Positions 51,420-60,720 are shown, counted from the stretch's first letter. The stretch: DNA of 64,000 nucleotides from Pseudomonas sp. B20(2017) (GCF_002113125.1 NZ_NEJP01000010.1:1-64000), one strand, 5' to 3'. Numbers and translations: made by a program. The notes: generated from the sequence alone by a model not told the origin.

Positions 51420-52769
51420 TCAGCCGTTGCTCGGGTCGGGCAGCGCGGTACTGGCGCCGAGCTTGTTCAGGAAGAACAGATACACCAGACCCAGTGCGAT
51501 CCAGATCAGGCCGAGTTTCTGTGCATCGACGCCCATGTTGTACATGATGGCCGCGACGATGATGAAGCCGATCACCGGGCAGATCAGGTGACGGATCACT
51601 TGTCCGGATTTCTGCCGGCGCCAGTAGTAGTTGATCACGGTCAGGTGCAGCAGCATGAAGCCGCTCAGGGCGCCGAAGTTGACCAGCGAAGTCAGGGTGT
51701 CCACCGAATTGATGAACAGGTAGCAGATCACCAGCGACAGCACGGCCACCAGATAAATGCTCAGGTACGGTGTGTTGTGTTTCGGGTGGACCTTGGCCAG
51801 CACTTTCGGCAGCTTGCCGTCGCGGGCCATGCCGAACAGCAGGCGTGAGACCGCCGCTTGCGAAGTGATCGCTACCGCCACGCCCCAGGCCAAAGCGGTA
51901 GCGACACCGGTCAGGGTCGCCAGCCAGCTGCCGGCAGCGATTTCGGCGATTTCATAGAACGCGGTGTCGGCGGACTTGAAGCCCATGCCGGCTGCCAGAT
52001 CAGTGGCGATCCAGGTTTGCGCGACGAAAATCACACCCATCACTACCAGAGTAATCAGTGCCGCTTTGCCGACGCTGCGGCCCGGATCGCCCTTGATCTC
52101 TTCGGCGAGGGTCGAGATCGCATCGAAGCCGAGGAACGACAGCACTGCAATCGACACCGCTTGCATCAGCAGGGCGAAGTTGAAGGTTTCCGGGTGATAC
52201 AGCGGCGCGAGGGTCAACTGGCCGTTGCCGCCACCGTTGTGCAGGGCATTCCAGGCATAGAACAGGAAAATCCCCAGCACCACGAGTTGCGCCAGCAGGA
52301 ACAGGATGTTCATGCGCGCGGTGAAGGTGATGCCGCGCAGGTTGACGAAGGTCGCGCTGACCAGGAACGCCAGAATGAATCCGACTTTCGGGATGTCCGG
52401 ATACAAATGGTTGAGCGCCATCGCTGCATAAACGTAAAGCAGCGGTGGAATCAGCAGGTAGTCGAGCAGCATCAGCCAGCCGGCGATGAAACCGACGTGT
52501 TGATTCAGGCCCCGTTGCGCGTAGGAATATACCGAGCCGGCAATCGGAAAGGCCCGGGCCATGCTGCCGTAACTCAGCGCGGTGAAGACCATCGCCACCA
52601 TGCCGATGATGTACGCCAGAGGCACCATCCCCGGAGCCTCCGCGTTGACGTAGCCATACACGCCGAACGGGGCGATGGGGATCATGAAGATCATCCCGTA
52701 CACCACCAGGTCGGTCAGTGTCAGGCTACGTTTCAACTCCTGTTTGTAGCCGAACTCTTCTATTTCCAT
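51420..52769 (-). CDS. APC-family amino acid/polyamine permease
   Basis: A 449-residue transporter with about 12 membrane segments, opening with the family motif TDLVVYGMIFMIPIAPFGVYG, where APC importers place the amine-binding unwound helix. FLGFDAISTLAEEIKGDPGR, near the middle, is the conserved APC loop. Start ATG 52769 follows AAGGAG by about 10 nt. It lies 87 bp after the N-formylglutamate amidohydrolase gene. It likely imports the substrate of the neighbouring enzymes, which may be an amino acid or a polyamine. Confidence 0.86.
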   Translation of the reverse strand: MEIEEFGYKQELKRSLTLTDLVVYGMIFMIPIAPFGVYGYVNAEAPGMVPLAYIIGMVAMVFTALSYGSMARAFPIAGSVYSYAQRGLNQHVGFIAGWLMLLDYLLIPPLLYVYAAMALNHLYPDIPKVGFILAFLVSATFVNLRGITFTARMNILFLLAQLVVLGIFLFYAWNALHNGGGNGQLTLAPLYHPETFNFALLMQAVSIAVLSFLGFDAISTLAEEIKGDPGRSVGKAALITLVVMGVIFVAQTWIATDLAAGMGFKSADTAFYEIAEIAAGSWLATLTGVATALAWGVAVAITSQAAVSRLLFGMARDGKLPKVLAKVHPKHNTPYLSIYLVAVLSLVICYLFINSVDTLTSLVNFGALSGFMLLHLTVINYYWRRQKSGQVIRHLICPVIGFIIVAAIMYNMGVDAQKLGLIWIALGLVYLFFLNKLGASTALPDPSNG

Positions 52770-52856
52770 GAAGCGCAACTCCTTGTCAGCCAGTCGGTCG
52801 TTTTAGTTGTTATATCGGTCCGTCGTTTACAGCGTCAGCAGTGGTTACAACAATCC

Positions 52857-53609
52857 TTACAGCAATGGAGCCAGATAATTCGCCCAGCGGGTCACCGCTT
52901 CCGGGCTGCGCAGCAGGTCGTTGCGCACTTCGATCAACACCGAATCAAGGCCCCGCGCATCGCCGTGTACCGGTACGGTCATGTCACCCAGCGGGTCGAT
53001 CCTGTACGGCTGGTTACCGGCAACTTTCAGCGGATGTCGTTCAAGACCGTCGAGCATCCGTTGGGCATAGGCCCTGGCCTGACCAAACAGCACGCCGACT
53101 TCCAGCTCGCGCGGCTGGCCGTAGTACACCGGGGTGAAACTGTGAATCCCTACCACCCGCGCCGGCCGACCTTCGGCCAGACGTGCGTCGATCAGTTGTT
53201 GCAGCCGCGTGTGAAACGGCTTGAACAGGCACTGGCGACGGTATTCGCGGGTGGCCTCGTCGAGCTCGCGATTGCCCGGCACCTGATAGATCTCGCTCTG
53301 CGCCGGGATGCTGTCGGGCGCATGCCGGGGGCGGTTGAGGTCGATCAGCAGGCGCGAATAGTTGGCGCTCAACAGCGTCGCACCCAGTTGCTCCGACAGT
53401 TGCTCGGCCAGCGCCAGGGCACCGATGTCCCAGGCGATGTGTTCGCGCGCCGCCGTTTCATCCAGGCCCAGATTGTTCAGGGCCTCGGGGATGTAGCGGC
53501 TGGCGTGTTCGCACACCAGAATCAGCGGGTGCGTCGAATCTTCACGGCTCAGGTTGTAGACCGGTCGGGTGTACAACCCAAGCTCGGCGGATTCAGTACA
53601 GGCGTGCAT
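52857..53609 (-). CDS. N-formylglutamate amidohydrolase family protein
   Basis: A 250-residue metal-dependent amidohydrolase of the HutG-type family. It shows LILVCEHASRYIP, DIGALALAEQL, SRLLIDLNRPRHAPD, VGIHSFTPVYYG and VLIEVRNDLL. The known activity is cleavage of N-formyl-L-glutamate to glutamate and formate. No other histidine-utilisation genes are near, so the natural substrate may differ. The start (ATG 53609, or GTG 53618) lies within the end of the glutamine synthetase-like gene. Confidence 0.82.
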   Translation of the reverse strand: MHACTESAELGLYTRPVYNLSREDSTHPLILVCEHASRYIPEALNNLGLDETAAREHIAWDIGALALAEQLSEQLGATLLSANYSRLLIDLNRPRHAPDSIPAQSEIYQVPGNRELDEATREYRRQCLFKPFHTRLQQLIDARLAEGRPARVVGIHSFTPVYYGQPRELEVGVLFGQARAYAQRMLDGLERHPLKVAGNQPYRIDPLGDMTVPVHGDARGLDSVLIEVRNDLLRSPEAVTRWANYLAPLL

Positions 53610-54924
53610 AGTGCTCACAAAGGTCAGCGGGCGAGAGCTGTTCCGTCAGCGCCAGTTCCTCGGTTTTAAGGGCGAAAAAGGTTTCGAGCAACGCGCTTGG
53701 CAGCGCTTCGACCAGCGCTTCACTGCGATGCAGGCAATCCAGTGCCTGGGCCAGGGAGGCGGGCAGGGCAACGATGCCCCGGGCCTTGCGTTGTTCGTCG
53801 TTGAGTGAATCGGGGATTTCATCGGTGATCGCGTTCAGCGCCAGACGCTGCTCGATGCCCAGGCGTCCGGCGATCAGCAGCGCGGCCATTGCCAGATGCG
53901 GTGAGGCGGTGGCGTCCATGGCGCGGAATTCCAGGTTGTATTGCTTCGCCACGGGTTTGTTGCCCAGGCTTACGGTCGGGCAGATACGCAGCGCTGCTTC
54001 CCGGTTTTGTTGGCCGAGGCAGGCGTAGGACGCGCTCCAGTGGTGCGGCTGCAAACGCTCATACGACACCGGCGTCGGTGCGGTGAACGCACACAGTGCC
54101 GGCAAGTAATGCAGCACGCCCGCCGCCCAGTGCTGGCCGAGGGTCGACAGACCATTGCTGGTGCCGGCGTCGTAAAGCATTGGCTGACCGGCAAGGTCGA
54201 GCAGGCTGACGTGCAGGTGAACGCCGTTGCACACCGCGTCGGCGGCGGTCTTCGGCGCGAAGCTAAGATCGAGGCCCATCTGCCGGGCGATTTCGCGGGT
54301 GATCTCGCGCACGTTTACTGCGCGATCCGCCGCCGCCACGCCAAGGGTCGGGCGACAGGTGATTTCGTATTGGTGCTTGCCGTATTCGGGCAGGAACATT
54401 TCCGGCTCGACACCCCCGGCACGCAATGCGCTGAGCAGCCAGCCGCCGAATTCGGCGCCCTGGCGCTGGGCCTCCAGCGAGAACGCCAGATGTTCGGCAA
54501 ACCCTGCGTGCAGATTGAATTCGTGTTCGAACGCGGCGTTGACCTGCAAGCCGAGCTCATCGCGATAGCGCTCGACCTCGTTGCGCAACAGCGTGCGCGG
54601 GCAGGCGGCCCATGGCCGGCCATCGGTCTCGCGGATATCGCCGTGAATGAAATCCAGCGCTGGCGCTGCGGCGTCCGGGCCGTTGCCGACGGTGACGCGG
54701 CTGGCCAGATCGGGAATCAGCCGCAGATCGCCATAAGCGCCCCACGGACTGGTCGAGGCGATGATGTCCTGCGGCGTCAGCGCGCTGTTGGCTGGCACCC
54801 AGCCGCAACCGGCGGCCTGATAGTGCTCCAGCTCATCGGTGGGAAACGAACGGCCACGAGTGACGCCGATCAGGTCGGTGGTGACGATGGTGGTCATCGG
54901 CAACGGCGACAGGCGTCCGCTCAT
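53593..54924 (-). CDS. Glutamine synthetase family protein (gamma-glutamylating ligase)
   Basis: A 443-residue type III/PuuA-like glutamine synthetase. Catalytic motifs are AAFEHEFNLH, GVEPEMFLPEYGKHQYEIT, GVHLHVSL, and NLEFRAMDATASPHLAMAAL. Such paralogues often attach glutamate to amines (putrescine, ethanolamine, anilines) rather than to ammonia. Its ATG overlaps the isochorismatase stop (ATGA, 54921-54924) and its end overlaps the next gene. The setting, with amidase and permease genes, fits amine degradation via a gamma-glutamyl intermediate. Confidence 0.85.
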   Translation of the reverse strand: MSGRLSPLPMTTIVTTDLIGVTRGRSFPTDELEHYQAAGCGWVPANSALTPQDIIASTSPWGAYGDLRLIPDLASRVTVGNGPDAAAPALDFIHGDIRETDGRPWAACPRTLLRNEVERYRDELGLQVNAAFEHEFNLHAGFAEHLAFSLEAQRQGAEFGGWLLSALRAGGVEPEMFLPEYGKHQYEITCRPTLGVAAADRAVNVREITREIARQMGLDLSFAPKTAADAVCNGVHLHVSLLDLAGQPMLYDAGTSNGLSTLGQHWAAGVLHYLPALCAFTAPTPVSYERLQPHHWSASYACLGQQNREAALRICPTVSLGNKPVAKQYNLEFRAMDATASPHLAMAALLIAGRLGIEQRLALNAITDEIPDSLNDEQRKARGIVALPASLAQALDCLHRSEALVEALPSALLETFFALKTEELALTEQLSPADLCEHYARLY

Positions 54925-55565
54925 GGCTGCATCTCCTGCAACCGGCAGAGCACGGTGTCGGTGTCGGTGATCCAGCAGTAGCCCTTGATCGCGTTCAGGC
55001 AGGCGTCGTGGCGTGCTTCGGTGTAGGTCGCGCAGGCGTCCGCCACCAGAGTGACGAGGTAGCCACGGTCGGCGGCATCGCGCACGGCCATGTCCACGCA
55101 CTGGTCGGTGACGATGCCGGCGATGATCAGGTGGCGGGTTTCCAGATTGCGCAGCACGTAGTCGATGTTGGTCGAGTTGAAGACTCCGGAGGACGTCTTC
55201 GGCAGCACGATTTCGTTTTCCGCCGGGGTCAGCTCGGCGATGACCTGTGCCTGCGGGCTGCCCTTGGGCAGGTGCATGTCCGAGAGTTTGTGATCCAGCG
55301 AGCGGTCACGGCCGTCGGCGGTCAGGCTTTCGATCAGGGTATGCAGCACGTTCTGCCGTGCGGCGCGGAAGGCGTTGAGCAGTCGGACTTGATTGGGCAC
55401 CACTTGCGAGCGCGTGCGGTTGAGGAAGTACGCGGCGTCCGGGCCTTCGAGGTGCGGGTCGAATTGTGGTTCGAGCCAGGCGCGCTGCATGTCCACCAGC
55501 AACAGGGCGGTGTGGTCGGTGACAAACGGCAGGTCCCGTGGCGAGCGATGGGGAAGGCTGAACAT
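54921..55565 (-). CDS. Isochorismatase-family amidohydrolase
   Basis: A 214-residue cysteine hydrolase. The catalytic triad is visible: Asp in ALLLVDMQRAW, Lys in IVLPKTSSGVF and Cys in IVTDQCVDMAVRDAADRG. The family hydrolyses amides such as nicotinamide, biuret or ureidoacrylate; the long N-terminal part and VFNSTNIDYVLRN resemble ureidoacrylate/biuret-type members. It follows the regulator with a 2-bp gap, so the two are tightly coupled. Confidence 0.84.
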   Translation of the reverse strand: MFSLPHRSPRDLPFVTDHTALLLVDMQRAWLEPQFDPHLEGPDAAYFLNRTRSQVVPNQVRLLNAFRAARQNVLHTLIESLTADGRDRSLDHKLSDMHLPKGSPQAQVIAELTPAENEIVLPKTSSGVFNSTNIDYVLRNLETRHLIIAGIVTDQCVDMAVRDAADRGYLVTLVADACATYTEARHDACLNAIKGYCWITDTDTVLCRLQEMQP

Positions 55566-55567
55566 CC

Positions 55568-56422
55568 TTATTTATCCTCCAGCAAATGGGTGTCGAAGTC
55601 ATTGCGCAGGGCATCGATGCCTTCCAGGCGATCGGCCAGACCCGGGCAACGCAGGGTCAGGCAGGCAATCAATGCCTCGACCTGAGCCAGCGCCGGGACC
55701 ATGGTGTCGAACGGCGAGGCCGACTCCACCGGGGCGCTGATGATCATGTCGGCCAGCTCGCGCAGCGGCGAAGCATAGATGTCGGTGAACAGCACGACGC
55801 GAGCGTTGCTGTTCTTTGCCGCGCTCGCCACGCGCAGGGCCTGGGTCTGGTAACGGCGATAGTCGAACACCAGCACCACGTCCTGGCGTTGCAGGTCGAA
55901 CAGGCGATCCGGCAGTTGCGCGTTGTCCTCCAGCGCAAAGCATCCGGGGCGCAGCAGACGCAAATGATTGAGCAGGTAAGTCGCCATCAGGCTGCTGAAG
56001 CGCCCGCCGAAGCAGTAGACCTGATGCCGGGTGTCGAGCAGCCAGTCGGCCAGAATTCGCACGTCCTCCGGTTGAGTCAGGGCCTGGGTTTCCGCCAGCA
56101 GGTTATGGCTGTGAGCCAGATAGTGGCTCCAGGCATCATCCTTGTTCTGATGCGAGCGCGGCTGCAACAGAGTACGCGGCGAGCGCAGGCGATGGTCCAT
56201 GTCGCTGAGCAGGGCGTCCTGGAATTCGGCATAACCGCCGAAGCCGAGCTTTTTTACCAGCCGCACGATGGTCGGATCGCTGACGCCGGCATGTTCGGCC
56301 AGGCGCGCCATCGGGCCAAGCCCGTTGCGTGGATACTGATCGAGCAAGGCGCGAACGACTTTGCGCTCCGACGGCGTCAGGTCAAGGCCGGGGTCGGTGA
56401 TCAGGTCTCTTAAAGGGGGCAT
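55568..56422 (-). CDS. RpiR/MurR-family transcriptional regulator
   Basis: A 284-residue regulator with an N-terminal helix-turn-helix (LTPSERKVVRALLDQYPRN, AEHAGVSDPTIVRLVKKLGF) and a C-terminal SIS sugar-isomerase-like domain (QVYCFGGRFSSLMATYLLNH, VVLVFDYRRYQTQALRVASA). ATG 56422 follows AGGAG. As the first gene of the minus-strand run it probably controls the catabolic genes behind it and itself. The ligand cannot be inferred; SIS domains bind phosphosugars, but amine-linked RpiR proteins are also known. Confidence 0.86.
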   Translation of the reverse strand: MPPLRDLITDPGLDLTPSERKVVRALLDQYPRNGLGPMARLAEHAGVSDPTIVRLVKKLGFGGYAEFQDALLSDMDHRLRSPRTLLQPRSHQNKDDAWSHYLAHSHNLLAETQALTQPEDVRILADWLLDTRHQVYCFGGRFSSLMATYLLNHLRLLRPGCFALEDNAQLPDRLFDLQRQDVVLVFDYRRYQTQALRVASAAKNSNARVVLFTDIYASPLRELADMIISAPVESASPFDTMVPALAQVEALIACLTLRCPGLADRLEGIDALRNDFDTHLLEDK

Positions 56423-56744
56423 CCGGGCTCCTGCTGGATGGGGGTGTTGAATTCGCTTCACAATCCGTTAAAACAGTATTTATGTAACTGACGCTACATG
56501 TCTAGCGAATTTTTCGGCGTTTAAATCAGGCTCCAAAATGGGGCGGGATGCCCGTAACGCAAGGGTTACACGGATGTCGATCGGTCTTGTAGTCCATTGC
56601 CCATAGTGGTGTCAGATATTGCCGCTTTCGCATGCTCGGATCGCTCAATCCACTTGTCCGTAGCCTCCCGGTTTACGGCACAATTGCCGCTACATCAGCG
56701 CTTTCACCGATGACCCTCACATATTCCAACCGAGTGACTTCCCT
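56423..56744. promoter_or_regulatory. Divergent promoter region with a possible RpiR operator
   Basis: A 322-bp gene-free region between the RpiR gene (minus) and the phosphatase-like gene (plus). TGTA-ACTGACGC-TACA at 56483-56498 is a dyad of the TGTAR...YTACA kind bound by HexR/RpiR-type regulators, placed about 60 bp before the regulator's start. No clear sigma-70 hexamers could be fixed. The rest shows nothing notable. Confidence 0.4.
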
Positions 56745-57317
56745 GTGCAGACCACCCGTTTGACATTGATCTGCCATGCCAGAACCGTCGCACAGAAATT
56801 GGCGTGTTTTCCTACGAACGAACCTGTTGAAGAAACGGCGCTGGCGTACTGCTCGCTGGCTTCGCGTTTCGACTCTGCTTCACGGTTGATTTGCGGCCCG
56901 GAGCTGCGTACCCGCCAGACGGCGGCGTGGTTTGGCCCTGAGGCTCGCATCGACGAGGCCCTGCGTGATTGCGACTGGGGGCGCTGGCAAGGACACTCGA
57001 TCAAGGACTTGCAACGAAACGAACCCGAGGCATTGCAAGCCTGGCTCGAAGAACCGCACGCCGCACCCCATGGCGGCGAGTCGGTGGCGCAGTTGCGCGA
57101 GCGCGTGGCGGCGTGGCTGGTTTCACTGCAAGCCACACCGGGACACGTGGTGGCAGTCACCCATCCGTTCGTGATTCGTGCTGCATTGATGCAGGTCGTG
57201 CAGGGCGAAGCGTTTCACAGCCTCGATGTCGAGCCGCTGGCGATGATCGACCTGCGGTTTACCGGGCGCTGGCGGCTACGCTTGTCAGGCATCAACCTCG
57301 AAGGAGCGGAGCAATGA
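56745..57317 (+). CDS. Histidine phosphatase-like protein with altered RHG motif
   Basis: A 190-residue protein of the phosphoglycerate mutase/CobC-like fold. The motif normally reading RHG reads LTLICHART, so the catalytic His is kept while the Arg is Cys and the Gly is Ala. GPELRTRQTA, AWFGPEARIDEALRDCDWG and the second His in VAVTHPFVIR are present. GTG at 56745 is the start. The stop overlaps cobF by 4 bp, which suggests a role in cobalamin synthesis such as alpha-ribazole phosphatase; activity is uncertain. Confidence 0.7.
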   Translation: MQTTRLTLICHARTVAQKLACFPTNEPVEETALAYCSLASRFDSASRLICGPELRTRQTAAWFGPEARIDEALRDCDWGRWQGHSIKDLQRNEPEALQAWLEEPHAAPHGGESVAQLRERVAAWLVSLQATPGHVVAVTHPFVIRAALMQVVQGEAFHSLDVEPLAMIDLRFTGRWRLRLSGINLEGAEQ

Positions 57318-58069
57318 AGCGATTGCTGGTGATCGGCATCGGTGCCGGCAACCCGGACTACATCACGATGCAGGCGGTGAAGGCGCTGAACCGGGTGGAC
57401 GTGTTTTTCCTGATGGACAAGGGCCAGAGCAAGGACAAGCTGATCGACCTGCGTCGCGAAATCTGCGAGCGCTACATCATCGATCGTGCGTACCGTTTCG
57501 CCGAAGCCCACAGCCCGGAACGCGAGCGCGGCGATGTGGACTACAGCGCCAGCGTCGATGATCTGAACCGCGCCAAGCAGCAAACCTTCGAACGCCTGAT
57601 CAATGACGAATTGGCTGACGGGCAGTGCGGCGGTTTTCTGGTGTGGGGCGATCCTGCGTTGTACGACAGCACCATTCGTATTCTGCAGGCGATTCTGGCC
57701 TCGGGGCGATGTGAGTTTGAATTCGACGTGATTCCCGGCATCACCAGCGTTCAGGCACTGGCGGCACAACACAAGGTGCCGTTGAATACCATCGGCCGCT
57801 CGATTGAAATCACCACCGGCCGACGCCTGGCGGCGGGGCAGGTGAGTGACAGCGACAGCCTGGTGGTGATGCTCGATGCCGAAGATTCCTACCATCGGGT
57901 GGCGGATCAGGAGACCGAGATTTACTGGGGCGCCTACCTCGGCACGCCGGATGAAATCCTCATCCATGGCAAGCTCAGTGACGTTGCCGATGAAATCGAA
58001 CGGGTGCGCAAGGCTGCGCGGGCCGAGCATGGCTGGATCATGGACACTTATCTTCTGCGCAAGCCTTGA
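57314..58069 (+). CDS. cobF: Precorrin-6A synthase (deacetylating)
   Basis: A 251-residue SAM-dependent tetrapyrrole methylase. CobF methylates C-1 of precorrin-5 with loss of acetate in the aerobic cobalamin pathway. The sequence shows VIGIGAGNPDYITMQAVKAL at the start, FFLMDKGQSKDKLIDLR, VWGDPALYDSTIRI and EFDVIPGITSVQALAA. GAAGGAG precedes the ATG, which overlaps the upstream gene by 4 bp. The other cob genes are not in the window. Confidence 0.93.
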   Translation: MKRLLVIGIGAGNPDYITMQAVKALNRVDVFFLMDKGQSKDKLIDLRREICERYIIDRAYRFAEAHSPERERGDVDYSASVDDLNRAKQQTFERLINDELADGQCGGFLVWGDPALYDSTIRILQAILASGRCEFEFDVIPGITSVQALAAQHKVPLNTIGRSIEITTGRRLAAGQVSDSDSLVVMLDAEDSYHRVADQETEIYWGAYLGTPDEILIHGKLSDVADEIERVRKAARAEHGWIMDTYLLRKP

Positions 58070-58093
58070 GTCACATGTTGCCTGGAAGGACGC

Positions 58094-58158
58094 TTTCGCG
58101 AGCAAGCTCGCTCCCACAGATAGCAACTTGATCCTGTGGGAGCGAGCTTGCTCGCGAA
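58094..58158. repeat. REPIN: two inverted REP units
   Basis: TTCGCGAGCAAGCTCGCTCC at the left and TGTGGGAGCGAGCTTGCTCG at the right are exact inverse copies separated by about 15 bp. It lies between cobF and the AraC-family gene, which converge here, so it may also end both transcripts. Confidence 0.88.
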
Positions 58159-58176
58159 GAGGGCTGTGAGTTCAAC

Positions 58177-59151
58177 TCAAAAAGTAGATCTGATCTCTCG
58201 ACCAAAGCGTTCGCGATACACCGACGGCGGCACGCCGACCACGCTGCGAAACGCCACACGAAAGCTTTCCACCGAGCGATAGCCACAGCGCAGGGCGATC
58301 TGCTCGGTGTTCTGCGGCGTGCTTTCCAGCAATTCCCGCGCCCGTGCCAGACGTTCGTGTTGCAACCAGGCCTTGGGTGACTGGCCGCTGGCTTCGGTAA
58401 ATTTGCGCAGGAAAGTGCGCTCGCTCATCGCCGCTTCGCTGGCCAGATCGCGTACCTCCAGCGGTTCGTGCAGGCGCTCGCGGGCCCACTGCATCACTCG
58501 CGACAGGTCACTGCGCGGCGTCGGGCTGACCGGCGTCGGAATGAATTGCGCCTGACCGCCGGTGCGTTGCGGCGACATCACCAGCCGTCGCGCCACCGAG
58601 TTGGCGATCTGGGTGCCGAAGTCCCGGGCCACCAGATGCAGGCAGGCGTCGATCCCCGCGGCGCTGCCGGCCGAAGTGATCAACTGACCGGAATCGACGT
58701 AAAGCACATCCGGATCGACATCGATGGCCGGGAAGCGCTCGGCCAGTTCCGAGGTGTAGCGCCAGTGAGTGGTGGCGCCGTGACCGTCGAGCAGGCCGCT
58801 GGCCGCCAGCACAAACACGCCCGAGCAGATCGACAACAACCGGGCGCCGCGCGAATGGGCATCACGCAACGCTTCGAGCAAGGCTTCCGGCACCGGCGCA
58901 CTGCGGTCGCGCCAGCCGGGAATGATGATAGTGCGCGCATCCGCCAACAACTCCAGACCACCGTCCGCCAGCACCTGAATTCCGCCCATGGCGCGCATCG
59001 GGCCTTGATCGACCGCCGCAATGCAGTGCTCGTACCATGGGAAATCGAACTCCGGCCGGGCCAGGCCAAAAATTTCCACCGCGATGCCGAACTCGAACGT
59101 ACAGAGGCCGTCGTAGGCCAGAATCGCGACCAATCCAGGTGAATCAGGCAT
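58177..59151 (-). CDS. ftrA: GlxA/FtrA-type AraC-family regulator
   Basis: A 324-residue regulator with an N-terminal DJ-1/PfpI-like domain (LVAILAYDGLCTFEFGIAVE, IIIPGWRD, LLSICSGVFVLAASGLLDG) and a C-terminal AraC DNA-binding domain (LASEAAMSERTFLRKFTEAS, RCGYRSVESFRVAFRSVVG). ATG 59151 is chosen because the preceding part of the frame is unlike family members. It is divergent from the rhodanese gene, a pairing recalled for FtrA, so it probably controls that gene. Confidence 0.84.
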   Translation of the reverse strand: MPDSPGLVAILAYDGLCTFEFGIAVEIFGLARPEFDFPWYEHCIAAVDQGPMRAMGGIQVLADGGLELLADARTIIIPGWRDRSAPVPEALLEALRDAHSRGARLLSICSGVFVLAASGLLDGHGATTHWRYTSELAERFPAIDVDPDVLYVDSGQLITSAGSAAGIDACLHLVARDFGTQIANSVARRLVMSPQRTGGQAQFIPTPVSPTPRSDLSRVMQWARERLHEPLEVRDLASEAAMSERTFLRKFTEASGQSPKAWLQHERLARARELLESTPQNTEQIALRCGYRSVESFRVAFRSVVGVPPSVYRERFGREIRSTF

Positions 59152-59251
59152 TTGGCGGAAAATTCCCGGTGAGTGTCTTGTGCGCCACTGTAGCGGCAAG
59201 CGGCGTCTCGATAAAGTCTGTTCATCCCCACCGACAAAGGAGTGATTCAAC

Positions 59252-59686
59252 ATGCCCAGCCTGGTTCGCGAAATCCCTGCAGCGCCTTCGGCCATTGCCC
59301 TGATGCATTTCAGCAACCGTCTGACCTTTGAAACCGATTGTTCCGACGTCTTCAGCAGCCAGCAGGCTGGCGAGATCGATTTTGTGCTGGTCGATGTGCG
59401 CGGGCCGCTGGCTTTCGAGCGTGGTCATGTGCCAGGGGCGATCAACATTCCGGGGCGTCTGTTGACGGCAGAAGGGCTGGCGAACTACCCGAAAAACACA
59501 CTGTTCGTGGTTTATTGCGCCGGTCCCCACTGCAATGGCGCCAACAAGGCCGCGGTGAAACTGGCGGCGTTGGGTTATCCGGTCAAAGAGATGATCGGCG
59601 GGGTGACCGGTTGGCTGGATGAAGGCTTTCAGTTGAGTGTTGCGACACCACGCGTCGCCACCGCACCGATCGCTTGCGATTGCTGA
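59252..59686 (+). CDS. Rhodanese-like sulfurtransferase
   Basis: A 144-residue single-domain rhodanese. It has DFVLVDVRGPLAFERGHVPG, INIPGR and an active-site loop VVYCAGPHCNGANKAA with the catalytic Cys, plus a second Cys close by. The protein ends in IACDC. AAAGGAG lies about 14 nt before the ATG. It is next to and divergent from the FtrA-like regulator, so an inducible sulfur-transfer or detoxification role is plausible. Confidence 0.86.
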   Translation: MPSLVREIPAAPSAIALMHFSNRLTFETDCSDVFSSQQAGEIDFVLVDVRGPLAFERGHVPGAINIPGRLLTAEGLANYPKNTLFVVYCAGPHCNGANKAAVKLAALGYPVKEMIGGVTGWLDEGFQLSVATPRVATAPIACDC

Positions 59687-59698
59687 TAGCCGTAGGGT

Positions 59699-59720
59699 TG
59701 CCGCTTCGGCGGCAGCTTTT
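59699..59720 (+). terminator. Possible terminator after the rhodanese gene
   Basis: TGCCGC-TTCG-GCGGCA forms a 6-bp stem with a stable tetraloop, followed by GCTTTT. It lies 13 bp after the stop codon. The T-tract is short. Confidence 0.6.
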
Positions 59721-59940
59721 GTCGGCTTTGTCCTACAACCCTTGCGCCGCTTTGGCGCACTCTTTTCCCACGTGATGGCACTCGCCGATTTTCTGTAAGT
59801 ATTTGTCGCTTAAAAACAATTTGCCCCGTGCGCGCCGCCATAGACTGCCGGCCACGTCGGTTTCTTTGCGCTACACAGCCCAAGGCCGAACCTGACAATC
59901 GAAAGCTGCCAATAAAAGCCTCCGCACACGGGAGTAATAA

Positions 59941-60720
59941 ATGAAAAAGCTGGTTATGTTCGGTGCCCTGGCACTGTCGATGTTGTCCCTGACCGCCGTG
60001 GCCGAAGACGCCAAACCGATCCGTATCGGTATCGAAGCCGGTTACCCGCCATTCTCGATGAAAACTCCTGACGGCAAACTGGCCGGTTTCGACGTGGACA
60101 TCGGCGATGCGCTGTGTGAGCAGATGAAAGTCAAATGCACCTGGGTCGAGCAAGAGTTCGACGGCCTGATCCCGGCGCTGAAAGTGAAGAAGATCGACGC
60201 GATCCTGTCCTCGATGACCATCACTGACGACCGCAAGAAAAACGTCGATTTCACCATCAAGTACTACCACACCCCGGCGCGCTTCGTGATGAAGGAAGGC
60301 TCTGGCGTGAAAGACCCGCTGGTCGAACTCAAAGGCAAGAAAGTCGGCGTGCTGCGCGCCAGTACCCACGACCGTTACGCCACCGAAGTGCTGGTGCCGG
60401 CCGGCATCGAGCTGGTGCGTTACGGCTCGCAGCAGGAAGCCAACCTGGACATGGTGTCCGGTCGTATCGACGCAATGCTGGCCGACTCGGTCAACCTGAG
60501 CGACGGCTTCCTGAAAACCGACGCCGGCAAAGGCTTCGAGTTCGTCGGCCCGACCTACGAAGACGCCAAGTACTTCGGCGGCGGCGCCGGTATTGCAGTG
60601 CGTAAAGGCGATACCGAGCTGGCGGAGAAATTCAACACCGCCATCAACGAAATCCGCGCCAACGGCAAGTACAAGCAAGTGCAGGACAAGTACTTCGACT
60701 TTGACGTGTACGGCCATTAA
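59941..60720 (+). CDS. ABC transporter substrate-binding protein for basic amino acids (AotJ-like)
   Basis: A 259-residue periplasmic solute-binding protein of the HisJ/ArgT class. The signal peptide is [20 protein letters not shown] with cleavage near VAEDA. The ligand domain opens with [20 protein letters not shown] and includes [20 protein letters not shown], a family cysteine pair in Cys-Glu-x5-Cys, and [18 protein letters not shown]. It probably binds lysine, arginine or ornithine. GGGAG precedes the ATG. The permease and ATPase genes normally following such a gene are missing; a terminator comes next. Confidence 0.88.
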   Translation: MKKLVMFGALALSMLSLTAVAEDAKPIRIGIEAGYPPFSMKTPDGKLAGFDVDIGDALCEQMKVKCTWVEQEFDGLIPALKVKKIDAILSSMTITDDRKKNVDFTIKYYHTPARFVMKEGSGVKDPLVELKGKKVGVLRASTHDRYATEVLVPAGIELVRYGSQQEANLDMVSGRIDAMLADSVNLSDGFLKTDAGKGFEFVGPTYEDAKYFGGGAGIAVRKGDTELAEKFNTAINEIRANGKYKQVQDKYFDFDVYGH

